A stretch of 64,000 bases of DNA from Paracoccus sp. Z118 (lineage in GTDB: Bacteria; Pseudomonadota; Alphaproteobacteria; Rhodobacterales; Rhodobacteraceae). Shown one piece after another: positions 16,549 through 27,653 of this stretch. The stretch covers positions 1-64,000 of the forward strand of contig NZ_JAHQZU010000003.1 of the NCBI RefSeq assembly GCF_019061185.1. Direction: 5' to 3'. Below the pieces are notes generated by a model that saw only the letters and a list, made by a program, of their open reading frames with translations, made no database searches and was not told the DNA's origin. Numbering within the stretch: position 1 is the stretch's first letter; each line of letters starts with the position of its first letter. The translations under genes and the position numbers were made by a program.

Positions 16549-18431
16549 CCGACCGCCGCCACGACGACCCCGCAGCGCCGCCCTATCCGCCGCCGGTGTT
16601 CACCCCCAAGACAGTGCCGCCGAAGGACGAGACGGCGGGTGGCCAGGCGGCGCCCCTGCATCCGCCGGCCGAACTGACCCCGCCGGTCGTCCCCGCGCCG
16701 GGCGAGGCTGCCGCCGTCCCCGCCCAACCGTCCGCACGACGTGCCTCTTTCGGGCGGCAGGAAAATATCCTCGGGGGCCCGGGGGCAGACAGCCCCCGGT
16801 CCGGCAGCGCCGCAAGCGCCGTCCTCGACATCCGCGATCTGAAGATCAGCTTCCGGCAGGACGGCAAGATCACGCAGGCCGTCCGGGGTGTCAGCTTCAT
16901 CGTGAACCGGGGCGAGACGGTGGCGCTGGTGGGCGAATCCGGCTCCGGCAAGTCCGTCACCGCGCTGTCCACCGTGCGTCTGCTGGGCGACGCGGCCATC
17001 GTCGAAGGCAGCGTCACCTATAACGGCGCCGAACTGATCGGCGCGCCCGAGCCGCGCCTGCGCGCCGTGCGCGGCAACGACATCAGCTTCATCTTTCAGG
17101 AGCCGATGACCTCGCTCAACCCGCTCCACACGATCGAGAAGCAGCTCGCCGAAAGCCTCGCCTTGCATCAGGGGCTGCAAGGGCAGGAGGCGCGGGCGCG
17201 GATCATCGACCTGCTGACCCGGGTCGGCATCCGCGACCCGGAAACGCGGCTGGCCGACTATCCGCACCAGCTTTCCGGCGGCCAGCGGCAGCGGGTGATG
17301 ATCGCGATGGCGCTGGCGAACGGGCCGGAACTGCTGATCGCCGACGAGCCGACCACCGCCCTGGACGTGACGATTCAGGCGCAGATCCTCGACCTGCTCG
17401 CCGACCTCAAGCGTGACGAGGGGCTGTCGATGCTGTTCATCAGCCACGATCTCGGCATCGTGCGGCGGATCGCCGACCGGGTCTGCGTGATGCAGGGCGG
17501 CGAGATCGTCGAGCAGGGGCCGGTCGAGGACATCTTCCGCAATCCGCAGCACCCCTATACCCGCAAGCTGCTGGCCGCGCAGCCGAGGGGGACCGCCGAC
17601 CCGATCCTCGACGATGCGCCCGAGGTCGTGGCGACCCGCGATCTCAAGGTCTGGTTCCCGATCAAGCGCGGCTTCCTGCGCCGCACCGTGGGCCACATCA
17701 AGGCTGTCAACGGCGCGACCTTCAGCGTCCGCGCGGGCGAGACGCTGGGGATCGTGGGCGAATCCGGGTCCGGCAAGACGACGCTCGCGCTGGGGATCAT
17801 GCGGCTGATCGAGAGCAATGGCCCGATCCTCTACATGGGGCAGGACATCCAGACATGGCCCGCCCGCCGCCTGCGCGAACTGCGCCGCGACATGCAGATC
17901 GTGTTCCAGGACCCGTTCGGCAGCCTGTCGCCGCGCATGACCGCCGCCCAGATCATCGCCGAAGGCCTGGGTGTCCACGGCGTCGAGAAGGGCCGCGACC
18001 GGCGCGAGATGGTGGCCGAGATCATGGCCGAGGTCGGATTGGACCCCGCCGCGATGGACCGTTATCCGCATGAATTCTCAGGCGGGCAGCGGCAGCGGAT
18101 TGCGGTGGCGCGGGCGATGATCCTGCGGCCCAAGGTGGTGGTTCTGGACGAGCCGACCAGCGCGCTGGACATGACCGTGCAGGTGCAGATCGTGGAGCTG
18201 CTGCGCGGGCTCCAGCGGAAATACGGGCTCGCCTTCCTGTTCATCAGCCACGACCTGCGGGTGGTCCGGGCGATGGCGCACCAGATCATGGTGATGCGGG
18301 CGGGCGAGGTGGTCGAGCAGGGATCGACCCGGCAGGTGTTCGACAACCCCTCCAGCGACTACACCCGCGCGCTCATGGCGGCGGCCTTCCCGGTGGACAC
18401 GGATGTCAAAGCGATCAAGGATCTTCCGTGA
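16545..18431 (+). CDS. yejF: peptide ABC transporter ATPase YejF (two fused nucleotide-binding domains)
   Basis: The 628-residue protein energises YejBE. Two ATPase domains are fused: the first with [13 protein letters not shown] and [15 protein letters not shown], the second with [13 protein letters not shown] and [15 protein letters not shown]; both have Walker B ([23 protein letters not shown]). An N-terminal extension of about 90 residues, rich in Pro/Ala, precedes the first domain and is not part of the family. It contains a copy of the window's 40-bp palindromic repeat (16762-16802) read in frame. The ATG at 16545 overlaps the yejE stop. Confidence 0.93.
   Translation: MTDRRHDDPAAPPYPPPVFTPKTVPPKDETAGGQAAPLHPPAELTPPVVPAPGEAAAVPAQPSARRASFGRQENILGGPGADSPRSGSAASAVLDIRDLKISFRQDGKITQAVRGVSFIVNRGETVALVGESGSGKSVTALSTVRLLGDAAIVEGSVTYNGAELIGAPEPRLRAVRGNDISFIFQEPMTSLNPLHTIEKQLAESLALHQGLQGQEARARIIDLLTRVGIRDPETRLADYPHQLSGGQRQRVMIAMALANGPELLIADEPTTALDVTIQAQILDLLADLKRDEGLSMLFISHDLGIVRRIADRVCVMQGGEIVEQGPVEDIFRNPQHPYTRKLLAAQPRGTADPILDDAPEVVATRDLKVWFPIKRGFLRRTVGHIKAVNGATFSVRAGETLGIVGESGSGKTTLALGIMRLIESNGPILYMGQDIQTWPARRLRELRRDMQIVFQDPFGSLSPRMTAAQIIAEGLGVHGVEKGRDRREMVAEIMAEVGLDPAAMDRYPHEFSGGQRQRIAVARAMILRPKVVVLDEPTSALDMTVQVQIVELLRGLQRKYGLAFLFISHDLRVVRAMAHQIMVMRAGEVVEQGSTRQVFDNPSSDYTRALMAAAFPVDTDVKAIKDLP
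16762..16802 (-). repeat. palindromic repeat, copy A, inside yejF
   Basis: The plus strand reads AAAATATCCTCGGGGGCCC followed by GGGGGC-AGACA-GCCCCC arms and GGTCC. It matches copies at 50180-50220 and 57139-57177. Here it lies within the coding sequence of yejF, in antisense orientation relative to the gene, and keeps the frame open (protein segment around [16 protein letters not shown]). Confidence 0.8.
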
Positions 18432-19684
18432 AGATCCTGTTCGTCCACCAGAATTTCCCCGGCCAGTTTCCCCATATCGCTCCGGCGCTGGCCGCGCGGG
18501 GCCATGACGTCATGGCCCTGACGGATCAGGAGAACCGCCGCCCCTCGCCGGTGCGGGTGGCCCGCTACGCGACCCCGCCGAGGCCCACCGTCAGCCATCC
18601 GCTGGGCCGCACCTATGCCGAAATGGCCGAACGCGGCTGGCTGGCGGCGCGGGGCGCACGGGCGCTGCGCGATCGGCACGGCTATGCGCCGGACGTGATC
18701 CTCGGCCATTCCGGCTGGGGCGAGACGCTGTTCCTGCGCGAGATCTGGCCCGACGCGAAGCTGCTGGTCTATGCCGAACTCATGTATCGCACACGCGGCC
18801 ACGATGTCGGCTTCGACCCGGAAATCAACCCCGCGACCGACGAATCCCGCGTCTCGACCATCGCGCGCTCGGCCCATCTGGTGCAGGCGCTGGTGCAGGC
18901 CGATGCCGGGATCGTGCCGACCCGCTATCAGCTGGACAGCTTTCCCCCGGAACTGCGCGGCAAGCTGACGACGATCCATGACGGGATCGACACCGACAAG
19001 CTGCGCCCCAACCCGGCGGCGACGCTGACGCTGCCGAACGGGCGTGTGCTGCGGGCGGGGAACGAGGTCGTCAGCTACGTCTCGCGCTCGCTGGAGCCCT
19101 ATCGCGGCTTCCACGTCTTCATGCGGGCGCTGCCGCGCGTGCTGGCCGAGCGGCCGGAGGCGCAGGTGGTGCTGGTCGGCGGCGACGGGGTGAGCTACGG
19201 GGCCAAACCCAAGGAGGCCGAAAGCTGGAAAGCCAAGATGCTGGCGGAATTGGGCGATGCCCTGCCGCTGGACCGCGTGCATTTCCTCGGCCGCGTGGCC
19301 TATGCGGATTACCTGTCGCTGCTGCAACTGGCCCGTGTCCATTGCTACATGACCTATCCCTTCGTGCTCAGCTGGTCGCTGACCGAGGCGATGGCGGCCG
19401 GGGCGCTGGTCGTCGCGTCGGACACCGCGCCGGTGCGCGAACTGGTCCGCGACGGTGAGAACGGGCGCCTGGTGCCGTTCTTCGACCGCCCGGCGCTGGA
19501 AGCGGCGCTGATCCGCGCGCTGGCAGGCGATCCCGACGCGGACCGTCTGCGGCAGGCCGCGCGCGAGACGATCCTTGCCGGCTATGATCTCAAAAGCCAC
19601 AGCCTGCCGCGCCAGATCGCGTGGATCGAGTCCTTCGCCCCCGCCGGCAGCCCGGCGAGGGCGGAAGCGGTGCCTCAGCCCTGA
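18428..19684 (+). CDS. glycosyltransferase, GT4-type
   Basis: The 418-residue protein has a GT-B fold signature: an N-terminal [21 protein letters not shown] segment, then ISTLHDGID-like TTIHDGIDTDKLRPN, and a C-terminal nucleotide-sugar half with SYVSRSLEPYRGF and the family E-x7-E region SLTEAMAAGALVVASDTAPV. Substrate unknown. It starts with GTG at 18428 inside the yejF stop (GTGA), so it is translationally coupled to the peptide importer, an odd partner. Its end overlaps the convergent FAH-family gene by 10 bp. No other polysaccharide genes are near. Confidence 0.85.
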   Translation: MKILFVHQNFPGQFPHIAPALAARGHDVMALTDQENRRPSPVRVARYATPPRPTVSHPLGRTYAEMAERGWLAARGARALRDRHGYAPDVILGHSGWGETLFLREIWPDAKLLVYAELMYRTRGHDVGFDPEINPATDESRVSTIARSAHLVQALVQADAGIVPTRYQLDSFPPELRGKLTTIHDGIDTDKLRPNPAATLTLPNGRVLRAGNEVVSYVSRSLEPYRGFHVFMRALPRVLAERPEAQVVLVGGDGVSYGAKPKEAESWKAKMLAELGDALPLDRVHFLGRVAYADYLSLLQLARVHCYMTYPFVLSWSLTEAMAAGALVVASDTAPVRELVRDGENGRLVPFFDRPALEAALIRALAGDPDADRLRQAARETILAGYDLKSHSLPRQIAWIESFAPAGSPARAEAVPQP

Positions 19685-20529
19685 ACGACGCGCTGGGTCT
19701 GGACGCCGAGACCCGCGATCTCCAGCCGCATCACCTGACCTGCGCGCAGGAAGACCGGCGGCTTGTAGCCCATGCCGACGCCCGCCGGGGTGCCGGTGGT
19801 GATGACGTCGCCCGGTTGCAGCGTGGTGAAGCGCGAGCAGTAGCTGACGATCTTCGCGACGGAGAAGATCAGGTTCGCGGTCGTGCCCTGCTGGCGCGTC
19901 ACGCCATCGACCGTCAGCTCCATCGCCAGCCGGCCCGGATCGGTGATCTCGTCCGCCGTCACCATCCACGGGCCGATGGGACCGAAGCTGTCATGGCCCT
20001 TGCCCTTGTCCCAGCTTCCGCCGCGCTCCAGTTGCCATTCCCGTTCGCTCACGTCGTTGACGATGCAGTAGCCGGCGACATGGTCGAGCGCTTGCGCCTC
20101 GTCCACGCGGCTCGCGGGGGTGCCGATGACGATGCCCAGTTCCAGCTCCCAGTCGAGCTTGGTCGAGCCGGGCGGCAGGATCACGTCGTCATCCGGGCCG
20201 CTGATGCAGCTGGTCCACTTGGTGAAGATGATCGGCTCGGCCGGGATCGGCAGGTTCGCCTCGGCCGCATGGTTCGCGTAGTTGAGGCCGATGGCGAGGA
20301 ACTTGCCGACGCGGCCGACGCAGGGGCCGAGCCGCAGGCCTGACTGGGGCTTGCCGTCCACGAGCGGCAGGGTCGAGACATCCAGATCGGCCAGCCGGGC
20401 GAGACCGGCGGGCGTCAGCACGTCGCCGGCGATATCGTCCACATGGGCGGACAGGTCGCGCACCCGGCCTTCGTCATCCACCAGACCGGGCCGTTCGGCC
20501 CCGCTGTCGCCAAAGCGCACCAGTTTCAT
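19675..20529 (-). CDS. fumarylacetoacetate hydrolase family protein
   Basis: The 284-residue protein has an N-terminal MKLVRFG domain and a FAH-type catalytic domain with KFLAIGLNYANHAAEAN, the metal-binding LDWELELGIVIG (two Glu) and KGHDSFGPIGPW. Relatives cleave C-C bonds of acylpyruvates or hydrolyse 2,4-diketo-3-deoxy sugar acids; which applies here cannot be told. The ATG at 20529 is preceded by GGAAGGACAGTGAC on its strand. The gene is downstream of, and cotranscribed with, an orphan peptide-binding protein gene (65 bp apart). Confidence 0.87.
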   Translation of the reverse strand: MKLVRFGDSGAERPGLVDDEGRVRDLSAHVDDIAGDVLTPAGLARLADLDVSTLPLVDGKPQSGLRLGPCVGRVGKFLAIGLNYANHAAEANLPIPAEPIIFTKWTSCISGPDDDVILPPGSTKLDWELELGIVIGTPASRVDEAQALDHVAGYCIVNDVSEREWQLERGGSWDKGKGHDSFGPIGPWMVTADEITDPGRLAMELTVDGVTRQQGTTANLIFSVAKIVSYCSRFTTLQPGDVITTGTPAGVGMGYKPPVFLRAGQVMRLEIAGLGVQTQRVVQG

Positions 20530-20594
20530 GTCACTGTCCTTCCTCTTCTCGCATCGGCGCGGAACCTGCCATGCGGGACAGGGGGACAAAAGCC

Positions 20595-22283
20595 CTATTC
20601 GGCCCGCCAGATGTCCTGCCCCGACCAGCCGCCCATGGCGTCGCCCCGCGCGAGCCCGCGCAGGTCAGGGGCGACCAGCATCGGCGCGGCGTAGTGATAG
20701 AGCGGGATCAGCGGCAGCTCGTCCCGCAGGATCGCGTCGGCCCGCGTCTGAAGCGGGGCAGGGTCGGCGGCGGAGGCCGCCTCGGCGGTCAGCCGGTCGT
20801 ATTCGGCGTGGGCGAAGCTGCCGGGATTGGCTCCGTCCGGGCGGAAATAGCGCAGGAAGCCCGCCGCGTCGTTCACGTCGGCGCACCAGCCGAACCGCGC
20901 AAGCTGGAAATCGCCCGCCTTCAGCACGTCGGCATGGTCGGCCCAGGGGGCGTGGACCAGCTTCAGCTCGACCCCCAGCGGCTTCCAGTCGGCGCGGATC
21001 TGCCGGCCTGTCGCCTCGTGCTGGGGCGAGCTGTTGTAGCGCAGGGTCAGCCGCAGCGGCGAGTCGGGGGTGATCCCGGCGGCGGTCAGCAACGCCTGTG
21101 CCTCGGCGCGGCGCTGATCGAGCGGAGCATCCGGTGCCTCCGATGCGGTGAAGCCCGCCAGCGAGGGCGGCACCCAGCCATCTGCGGGGGTCTGCCCACC
21201 GCCCAGCGCGGCCGCGATCGCCTCGCGGTCGATCGCCAGCGACAGGGCGCGGCGGATGGCCGGGTTCTGCAACGGCTCGGTCGCAAGCGCGCCGGGCGCG
21301 GGGTCGGCAAGGTTCACGATCAGCGCGTTGGTGCAGCCGCGCGGCAGGGCGCTTGCCGCGTCCTTGCGCCCTTCGGACCAGTCCGCAAACAGCGGCCCCG
21401 GCACGGCCATCAGATCGACCTCGCCCGCATCGAAGCGCGAGAGGGCGCGCGCGGGCTCGCCCCCGGTCTCCAGCGCGATCCCTTGCAGGCGGACCGAGGC
21501 GGCGCCGTGCCAGTCGGGAGACGGCGCGAAGCCCGCGCGGGCGGGCGCGGAGTCGCTGTCGCGGCTGGTCAGCACGAAGGGGCCGTTCCCCACGATCCGT
21601 TCGGGCGCGGCCCAGTCCGCGCCGTCCACCGCAGCCTGTTGCAGCTTTGCGGCGGGCACCGGGAAGGTCCAGATCCGCATCACCGCCTTGTCCAGCCACG
21701 GCGCGGGCGCGGTCAGGTGCAGGCGCAGCGTCGACTCGTCTACCGCCTCGACGCCGAGATCGGTCACGGGCGCCGCGCCGCGCACCACCTGATCGGCGCC
21801 GCGCAGCCCCATCGCCTGCGTAAACCACGCGCCGTCCGAGCCGAGCACCGGATCGGCAAGGCGGCGAAAGGCCGTGACGAAATCGCCCGCCGTGACGGGG
21901 GTGCCGTCCGACCAGACGGCATCGGGACGCAGGTGAAAGGTCCATGTCAGCCCATCGGCCGATGTCTCGTGCCGCAGCGCCGCGCCGGGACGCGGCGCGC
22001 CATCCGGGCCGGGGCGGTAGAGCCCCTCGAACAGCAGCCGGATCGCCTGATCCGACACCGCATCGCCCGAGCGTTGCGGATCGAGCGTGCGGATCGGATC
22101 GCGCATCCAGACGGTCAGGCTCTGGTCCGCCGCAGGCGAGCCGGCGACGCCGGCCGGGACCGGGGCCACCAGCGCCCCCGCTTGCGTGGCGTGAAGCAGC
22201 GCCGCGGCGCAGAGCGCACCCGCGCGCAAGGCAGCGCGGAAAGGCCGGATCGGGACGGAACTGGTGCGCGTGGGGCGGATCAT
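20595..22283 (-). CDS. OppA-type peptide-binding protein (family 5), orphan
   Basis: The 562-residue periplasmic binding protein has a signal peptide (about 1-38, with the positively charged N region followed by ALCAAALLHATQAGA) and family 5 motifs: IRTLDPQRSGDAVSDQ, LFEGLYRP, LRPDAVWSDGTPVTAGDF, PAIRRALSLAIDREAI and LRYNSSPQHEATG. OppA-like proteins feed Opp-type permeases, but no permease or ATPase gene adjoins it; it may use the Yej or Dpp systems in this window or one elsewhere. It is divergent from the TRAP genes. Confidence 0.9.
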   Translation of the reverse strand: MIRPTRTSSVPIRPFRAALRAGALCAAALLHATQAGALVAPVPAGVAGSPAADQSLTVWMRDPIRTLDPQRSGDAVSDQAIRLLFEGLYRPGPDGAPRPGAALRHETSADGLTWTFHLRPDAVWSDGTPVTAGDFVTAFRRLADPVLGSDGAWFTQAMGLRGADQVVRGAAPVTDLGVEAVDESTLRLHLTAPAPWLDKAVMRIWTFPVPAAKLQQAAVDGADWAAPERIVGNGPFVLTSRDSDSAPARAGFAPSPDWHGAASVRLQGIALETGGEPARALSRFDAGEVDLMAVPGPLFADWSEGRKDAASALPRGCTNALIVNLADPAPGALATEPLQNPAIRRALSLAIDREAIAAALGGGQTPADGWVPPSLAGFTASEAPDAPLDQRRAEAQALLTAAGITPDSPLRLTLRYNSSPQHEATGRQIRADWKPLGVELKLVHAPWADHADVLKAGDFQLARFGWCADVNDAAGFLRYFRPDGANPGSFAHAEYDRLTAEAASAADPAPLQTRADAILRDELPLIPLYHYAAPMLVAPDLRGLARGDAMGGWSGQDIWRAE

Positions 22284-22364
22284 TGTGCCTGTCTAAAGCC
22301 TCGCCCGGCGGACCGCCAGAAAGCGCTGACGCAATGAAACTCGCGTCTGCGGGCCGCAAGATTG

Positions 22365-22392
22365 TTGACCGGCAGGGGCGGATTGGTGTTAT
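22365..22392 (+). promoter_or_regulatory. candidate promoter of the TRAP permease genes
   Basis: TTGACC (22365-22370) and TGTTAT (22387-22392) are separated by 16 nt, about 90 nt before the dctQ start and in the 197-bp divergent region with the OppA-type gene. The match is moderate and unsupported by other evidence. Confidence 0.45.
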
Positions 22393-22480
22393 CGCACAAT
22401 CTCAAATCGGGGGCCGGAAAGCGGCCCCAGTCCGGGCATCGGCCAAGAGCGGATATCCCAGGAATCGAGGGGGAAGTGAC

Positions 22481-23182
22481 ATGGGCGCCCTTCTGGGCTT
22501 CTCGCGCGTGGTCGATCGCGTGAACACAGTCCTCGGACGGGGGGTCAGCTGGCTGATCCTCGTGGCCGTGCTGGTCAGTGCGGGGAACGCGATCATCCGC
22601 AAGGTCTGGTCGATCTCGTCCAACGCCTGGCTGGAACTGCAATGGTATCTCTATGGGGCGGCGTTCCTGCTGGCGGCGGCCTACACGTTGCTGGAGAACG
22701 AGCATATCCGCATCGACATCATCTATGGGGCCCGCTCGCGCCGCACCCAGCACTGGATCGACCTGATCGGCCATGTGCTGTTCCTGCTGCCCTTCGTCGT
22801 CCTGATGCTGTGGCTGATGGTGCCGTGGCTGGAACGCTCGATCCTGTCGGGCGAGCGGTCGATGAACGCGGGCGGGCTGATCCTGTGGCCGGCCAAGGCG
22901 CTGCTGGTGGCGGGCTTCACGCTGCTGTTCTTCCAGGCTTTGTCCGAGATCATCAAGAAGATCGCCGTGATGCGCGGGCTGATCCCCGACACGCAGGCCG
23001 CCTTCTCGGCCCATGGAGAGGTCGAGATCGACGAATCGCTGCTGTCCGAGGCGGGCTTCGCCAGCCCCGACCATCCGGTGACGGACGAGATGATCGACCA
23101 CCCGCTGGACCATAACCGCAACTACACGGACCCGAACGGCCCCCGCCGCAAGGACGACCGCGATGGGGAGCCGCGCGCATGA
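22481..23182 (+). CDS. dctQ: TRAP transporter small permease (DctQ)
   Basis: The 233-residue membrane protein has four hydrophobic segments, as in DctQ: LGRGVSWLILVAVLVSAGNA, LELQWYLYGAAFLLAAAYTL, LIGHVLFLLPFVVLMLWLMV and LILWPAKALLVAGFTLLFFQAL, with ENEHIRIDIIY in the second loop. A hydrophilic, acidic C-terminal tail of about 60 residues follows, longer than usual. The ATG at 22481 has GAGGGGGAAG upstream; a longer open frame begins far upstream but is not protein-like. It overlaps dctM by ATGA. Confidence 0.92.
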   Translation: MGALLGFSRVVDRVNTVLGRGVSWLILVAVLVSAGNAIIRKVWSISSNAWLELQWYLYGAAFLLAAAYTLLENEHIRIDIIYGARSRRTQHWIDLIGHVLFLLPFVVLMLWLMVPWLERSILSGERSMNAGGLILWPAKALLVAGFTLLFFQALSEIIKKIAVMRGLIPDTQAAFSAHGEVEIDESLLSEAGFASPDHPVTDEMIDHPLDHNRNYTDPNGPRRKDDRDGEPRA

Positions 23183-25293
23183 TCATGGAACTGATTGCGC
23201 AGAACATGGCCCCGATCATGTTCGCCTCGCTCGTGTTCTTCCTGCTGTTCGGCTATCCGGTCGCCTTCGCGCTGGCGGCGAACGGGCTGCTGTTCTTCGT
23301 CATCGGGGTCGAGCTTGCGCCGCTGTCGGGCGGCACGATCAACCTGTCCTGGCCGCTTCTGCAGGCGATGCCGGACCGGCTGTGGGGGCTGCTGTCGAAC
23401 GAGACGCTGCTGGCGATCCCATTCTTCACCTTCATGGGGATCGTGCTGGAGAAATCCGGTATGGCCGAGGATCTGCTGGACACCATCGGCCAGCTTTTCG
23501 GCCCGATCCGGGGCGGGCTCGCCTATGCGGTCATCATCGTGGGCGCGCTGCTGGCCGCGACCACGGGCGTCGTCGCGGCGTCCGTCATCGCAATGGGGCT
23601 GATCTCGCTGCCGATCATGCTGCGCTACGGCTATGACCGGCGGCTCGCATCCGGCGTGATCGCCGCGTCGGGCACACTGGCGCAGATCGTCCCGCCGTCG
23701 CTGGTCCTGATCGTGCTGGCCGACCAGCTCGGCCGGTCCGTGGGCGACATGTACAAGGGCGCGTTGATCCCCGGCATGGTGCTGACCGGCCTCTATCTGG
23801 GTTACGTCTTCGTCATGTCGATCATCCGCCCAGCGTCGATGCCGGCGCTGCCGAAAGAGGCGCGGACGCTCGGCTCGGGCGTGACCTCGCTGCTGGTCGC
23901 GATCCTCGCGACGGTTGCGATGAGCTGGCTGGCGTGGCGCTGGCTGTATCCGACGCAGGGCACCAGCGCGGACATCATCGGGCCCGCGCTGGCGGTGATC
24001 GTGATCTATGTCGTGGCGCTGCTGGACCGCAGGCTGGGCGTCAACCTGATGAGCCGGCTGGCGCAGCAGGTCATCATCGTGCTGATCCCGCCGCTGGCGC
24101 TGATCTTCCTGGTGCTGGGCACGATCTTCCTTGGCATCGCGACGCCGACCGAAGGCGGGGCGATGGGCGCGGTCGGGGCGCTGGTGCTGGCGGCCGCCAA
24201 GGGCCGGCTGGGCGGCGGGGTGATCCCGCAGGCGCTGGCGTCCACCACGCGGCTGTCGGCCTTCGTCATGTTCATCCTGGTCGGCGCGCGGGTCTTCTCG
24301 CTGACCTTCTACGGGGTCAACGGGCATATCTGGGTCGAGCATCTGCTGACCAGCCTGCCGGGCGGCGAATACGGGTTCCTGATCGTCGTCTCAATCCTGG
24401 TGTTCCTGCTGGCGTTCTTCCTCGATTTCTTCGAGCTGGCCTTCATTATCGTGCCGCTGCTGGCCCCCGCGGCGGAAAGCCTCGGGATCGACCTGATCTG
24501 GTTCGGGGTGATCCTGGCGGTGAACATGCAGACCTCGTTCATGCACCCGCCCTTCGGCTTCTCGCTGTTCTTCCTGCGGTCGGTCGCGCCCAAGGCGCCC
24601 TACAAGGACAAGGTCACGGGGCTGATGATGGAGCCGGTGCGCACCGGTCAGATCTACTGGGGCGCAGTGCCGTTCGTCGTTATCCAGGTCGCGATGATCG
24701 CGGTGGTGATACTGTTCCCCGGCATGGTCATGCACTACAAGGGCCCGGCGATCGACACCTCGAACGTGAAGATCGAGATCCCGATGGGTCTGCCGGGCGG
24801 TGGCGGGGGTCTGGGCGGCCTCGGCGGCCTCGGCGGCCTGAGCGGCAGCCCGTTCGGCCAGCCCGCAACCCCTGCCGCACCGGGCGCTCCGCCCTCGGGC
24901 GGGCTCGGCGGGCTTGGCGGCCCGCCGAACTTCGGTGCGCCAGCGCCTGCCGCAACGGACGCGCCCGGAGCCGCGCCTGCGGGTGGATTGGGCGTGTTGG
25001 GCGCACCGCCGAACTTCGGCGCGCCCGCACCGACGGGGGCCGACGCTCCGGCTCCGGCCCCCGCCGGAGGGCTCGGCGGGCTGGGCAGCCCGCCGGACTT
25101 CGGGGCGCCTGCGCCTGCGGCGACCGATGCGGCTCCGGCGCCGACTGGCGGCCTTGGCGGGTTGGGCACTCCGCCCGACTTCGGCGCTCCGGCGACCGAT
25201 GCGCCGGAAGCCCCGGCGACGATGCCCGCGGCAGGCGCGGGGGTCTCGGGGCCGGGCGGTCCGCCTCCGGGTCTGGTCGCGCCCGCCAACTGA
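23179..25293 (+). CDS. dctM: TRAP transporter large permease (DctM) with a repetitive Gly/Pro/Ala tail
   Basis: The first ~530 residues are a DctM-type sodium-dependent permease with many membrane segments and typical stretches (IPFFTFMGIVLEKSGMAEDL, GTLAQIVPPSLVLIVLADQL, MQTSFMHPPFGFSLFFLRSV). It belongs to the long-loop DctM class rather than the ~430-residue one. Residues from about 535 to 704 are a low-complexity extension with four imperfect 27-28-residue units of the form GGLGGLGxPPxFGAPAPA. This part lies beyond the last membrane segment and is not a known part of the family. The gene starts inside the dctQ stop and ends at a good terminator. The likely binding protein is encoded convergently (25418-26548). 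Confidence 0.9.
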   Translation: MIMELIAQNMAPIMFASLVFFLLFGYPVAFALAANGLLFFVIGVELAPLSGGTINLSWPLLQAMPDRLWGLLSNETLLAIPFFTFMGIVLEKSGMAEDLLDTIGQLFGPIRGGLAYAVIIVGALLAATTGVVAASVIAMGLISLPIMLRYGYDRRLASGVIAASGTLAQIVPPSLVLIVLADQLGRSVGDMYKGALIPGMVLTGLYLGYVFVMSIIRPASMPALPKEARTLGSGVTSLLVAILATVAMSWLAWRWLYPTQGTSADIIGPALAVIVIYVVALLDRRLGVNLMSRLAQQVIIVLIPPLALIFLVLGTIFLGIATPTEGGAMGAVGALVLAAAKGRLGGGVIPQALASTTRLSAFVMFILVGARVFSLTFYGVNGHIWVEHLLTSLPGGEYGFLIVVSILVFLLAFFLDFFELAFIIVPLLAPAAESLGIDLIWFGVILAVNMQTSFMHPPFGFSLFFLRSVAPKAPYKDKVTGLMMEPVRTGQIYWGAVPFVVIQVAMIAVVILFPGMVMHYKGPAIDTSNVKIEIPMGLPGGGGGLGGLGGLGGLSGSPFGQPATPAAPGAPPSGGLGGLGGPPNFGAPAPAATDAPGAAPAGGLGVLGAPPNFGAPAPTGADAPAPAPAGGLGGLGSPPDFGAPAPAATDAAPAPTGGLGGLGTPPDFGAPATDAPEAPATMPAAGAGVSGPGGPPPGLVAPAN
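24886..25235 (+). repeat. tandem 81-84-bp repeats encoding the DctM tail
   Basis: The motif CCGCC(G/C)(A/G)ACTTCGG recurs at 24922, 25006, 25090 and 25171, giving spacings of 84, 84 and 81 bp. Units encode PPNFGAPAPA or PPDFGAPAPA followed by Ala/Thr/Asp-rich linkers and GGLGGLG. The repeats stay in frame throughout, so they are selected as protein or are recent expansions. Confidence 0.85.
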
Positions 25294-25303
25294 GCGATCG
25301 ACG

Positions 25304-25329
25304 AAAGGGCGGCCTTCGGTCGCCCTTTT
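25304..25329 (+). terminator. Rho-independent terminator of dctQM
   Basis: AAAGGGCG (25304-25311) pairs with CGCCCTTT (25321-25328) around GCCTTCGGT, followed by T and C. It lies 10 nt after the dctM stop. Confidence 0.85.
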
Positions 25330-25356
25330 CAGTGGTCGGCTCTACCGTTTCCCAAA

Positions 25357-25384
25357 TGAAAACCGCCGCCCCGAAGGGCGGCGG
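25357..25384 (-). terminator. Rho-independent terminator of dctP
   Basis: On the minus strand CCGCCGCCC (25384-25376) pairs with GGGCGGCGG (25371-25363) around TTCG, followed by TTTTC. It is 33 nt downstream of the dctP stop and faces the dctM terminator. Confidence 0.9.
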
Positions 25385-25417
25385 TTCGCATTTGTCTCGG
25401 TTCGGATGGAAGCCGGC

Positions 25418-27649
<2,232 letters not shown>

Positions 27650-27653
<4 letters not shown>

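Noticed and set aside
22280..23113. Minus-strand open frame over the dctQ gene
   Set aside because: Composition is Gln/His/Arg-rich without membrane segments or motifs; DctQ on the plus strand is clear.
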